In this document: one piece after another, positions 36,315 through 37,624 of the stretch
Position numbering within the stretch: the stretch's first letter is position 1
Layout: the number at the start of each line of letters is the position of its first letter
NCBI GenBank assembly: GCA_020722985.1
Contig: DYJU01000016.1
Coordinates: 1-37,624 of the forward strand
Direction of reading: 5' to 3'
Length of the DNA: 37,624 nt
DNA from: Candidatus Methylomirabilis sp.
GTDB taxonomy: Bacteria > Oederibacteriota > PGYV01 > DYJU01
Notes under the pieces: model-generated
Databases searched by the model: none
Told to the model about the DNA's origin: nothing
Seen by the model: the letters and a program-made list of their open reading frames with translations, nothing else
Translations under genes and position numbers: made by a program

Positions 36315-37622
36315 CTATTCTTCTGCCACTTTCCTTACTATTACTAATTTCTTATTTACTCTTTGCATCTTACCTGTTATTTCATTCCTTCCTTCTATTA
36401 TCACGGTATAAATTCCTGTACTCACATTCTGCTCTGTGGAGGTTTTCATATCCCAGTTAATTTCGCCATTCGCCATTTCTCCATTTAATACCCTTATCAA
36501 TTCACCCGCAACATTGTATACTTTTACATCAACTCTACCTTTACTTACCTTCTGCCATTTTATCTTGATCTGCCCTGGCAAAATTTTATCAATTATATAC
36601 GGATTCGGTATTATCTTTATTTCGCCTAATATTTCATTCTCCCCAGCATTTATTATAGAAACTGTTTTGGTTGCTATGGTTGTAAATCCAGATGCTGTTT
36701 TTACTTCTACTTTTATCTCGTAAATTCCGCTGTCCACTAACCTGCCAAATTCATTTTTGCCATCCCATTTTATTCCAGAACCATTCCCATAATTAAATTC
36801 TATATCTTCTTCTTTACCTATTAATATCACGTCATCAATGGCAAGATTTACAACAGAATCTGCTGCTTCTAATTTTGTTATTCGTTTTACTAATTCACCC
36901 GCAGTGTTATAAATACTTAATTGCACATATTCTTCTAATGTTAAAACCTGAATATCATATATGCGTGTGGTTTCATATCCATAAGCATCTTTTCCAGTTA
37001 TTTTTACAAAATATACTCCCTGATCTATATTTTGCCCATTATTATTTAATCCTGTCCAGTAAAAATCAACATATTCTTCACCAATATGATTTTCTATCTG
37101 TATTCCACTTATTCTTACTATCAATTTTCCTTCACGTGGATTAAATGCTCCACCCTCTTTTCCATTTGCAATTAACTTAACATCTGTTATTGAACCTGAC
37201 ATCTTTTCATTTGTAAGCAATGCTATTTTTTCTCCTGCTGCATTGTATATTTCTATTGTAAGAATATATGGAAAATATTCTGGCGTTATTGTTGCAGTAA
37301 GAGTAATTGTTGAAGTTGTGGTTATTGTTGGTGATACTGTCATTGTCATTGTTTCAGTTGCCGTATTTGTCAGTGTCCGTGTATCAGTTGGGGTATTTGT
37401 TATAGTTGCTGTATTTGTGTATGTTCGGGTATTTGTTGCTGTATAAGTATCAGTTGGCGTCTTTGTATCTGTCGGCGTTCTTGTTGCTGTTACTGTCCTT
37501 GTCTCTGTTGGCGTTGCTGTGTCTGTCCGCGTCCATGTCTCTGTCGCCGTGTTTGTTTCTGTCCGTGTCCATGTTGCTGTATAGGTATCACTCGGTGTAT
37601 TTGTTGGCGTATTTGTATTTGT
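36315..37622 (-). CDS. Surface-type protein (N-terminus outside window): Thr-X repeat linker followed by three FlgD-Ig-like modules
   Basis: The track starts at an internal Met (37349), but the frame is open to the edge: ...TNTNTPTNTPSDTYTATWTRTETNTATETWTRTDTATPTETRTVTATRTPTDTKTPTDTYTATNTRTYTNTATITNTPTDTRTLTNTATETMTMTVSPTITTTSTITLTATITPEYFPYILTIEIYNAAGEKI. C-terminal modules: VQLSIYNTAGELVKRI; VDVKVYNVAGELIRVLNGEMANGEINWDMKTSTEQNVSTGIYTVIIEG. Confidence 0.88.
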   Translation of the reverse strand, partial: TNTNTPTNTPSDTYTATWTRTETNTATETWTRTDTATPTETRTVTATRTPTDTKTPTDTYTATNTRTYTNTATITNTPTDTRTLTNTATETMTMTVSPTITTTSTITLTATITPEYFPYILTIEIYNAAGEKIALLTNEKMSGSITDVKLIANGKEGGAFNPREGKLIVRISGIQIENHIGEEYVDFYWTGLNNNGQNIDQGVYFVKITGKDAYGYETTRIYDIQVLTLEEYVQLSIYNTAGELVKRITKLEAADSVVNLAIDDVILIGKEEDIEFNYGNGSGIKWDGKNEFGRLVDSGIYEIKVEVKTASGFTTIATKTVSIINAGENEILGEIKIIPNPYIIDKILPGQIKIKWQKVSKGRVDVKVYNVAGELIRVLNGEMANGEINWDMKTSTEQNVSTGIYTVIIEGRNEITGKMQRVNKKLVIVRKVAEE

Positions 37623-37624
37623 TG

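Overview
AT-rich 37.6 kb bacterial window in which every convincing protein-coding gene is on the minus strand, grouped into several operons. Reading in coordinate order: purH; a zinc-ribbon/DUF2007-like gene, purN, an O-antigen ligase-like/TPR membrane protein and a zinc-ribbon membrane protein; a 1846-aa repeat protein with an N-terminal HicB-like domain; a GNAT acetyltransferase plus a four-subunit 2-oxoacid:ferredoxin oxidoreductase (Vor/Kor type); thrC-hom; a compact Tad/Flp-pilus-like cluster (CpaB, two TadE-like, one TadG-like, Flp pilin, a TPR protein); htrA; a Gld-like ABC transporter with a DUF4340-like protein; dnaJ, groEL, groES, dnaK; and a FlgD-Ig-like surface protein that runs off the right edge. 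I found one small ORF missing from the ORF track: a GTG-start 54-aa second Flp-pilin-like peptide (22312..22476, minus). I also found that the Thr-X repeat of the last gene extends open to the window edge. Operon boundaries carry mosaics of dispersed intergenic repeats: a GATTGCTTCG-type ~140 bp repeat, paired inverted REP/BIME-like hairpins, GACGCCC hairpins and a GTAATAGTTCAGCCACCAGAAGT motif. No rRNA, tRNA, CRISPR array or transposase was recognised. All family assignments come from reading motifs by eye; no database search was run.
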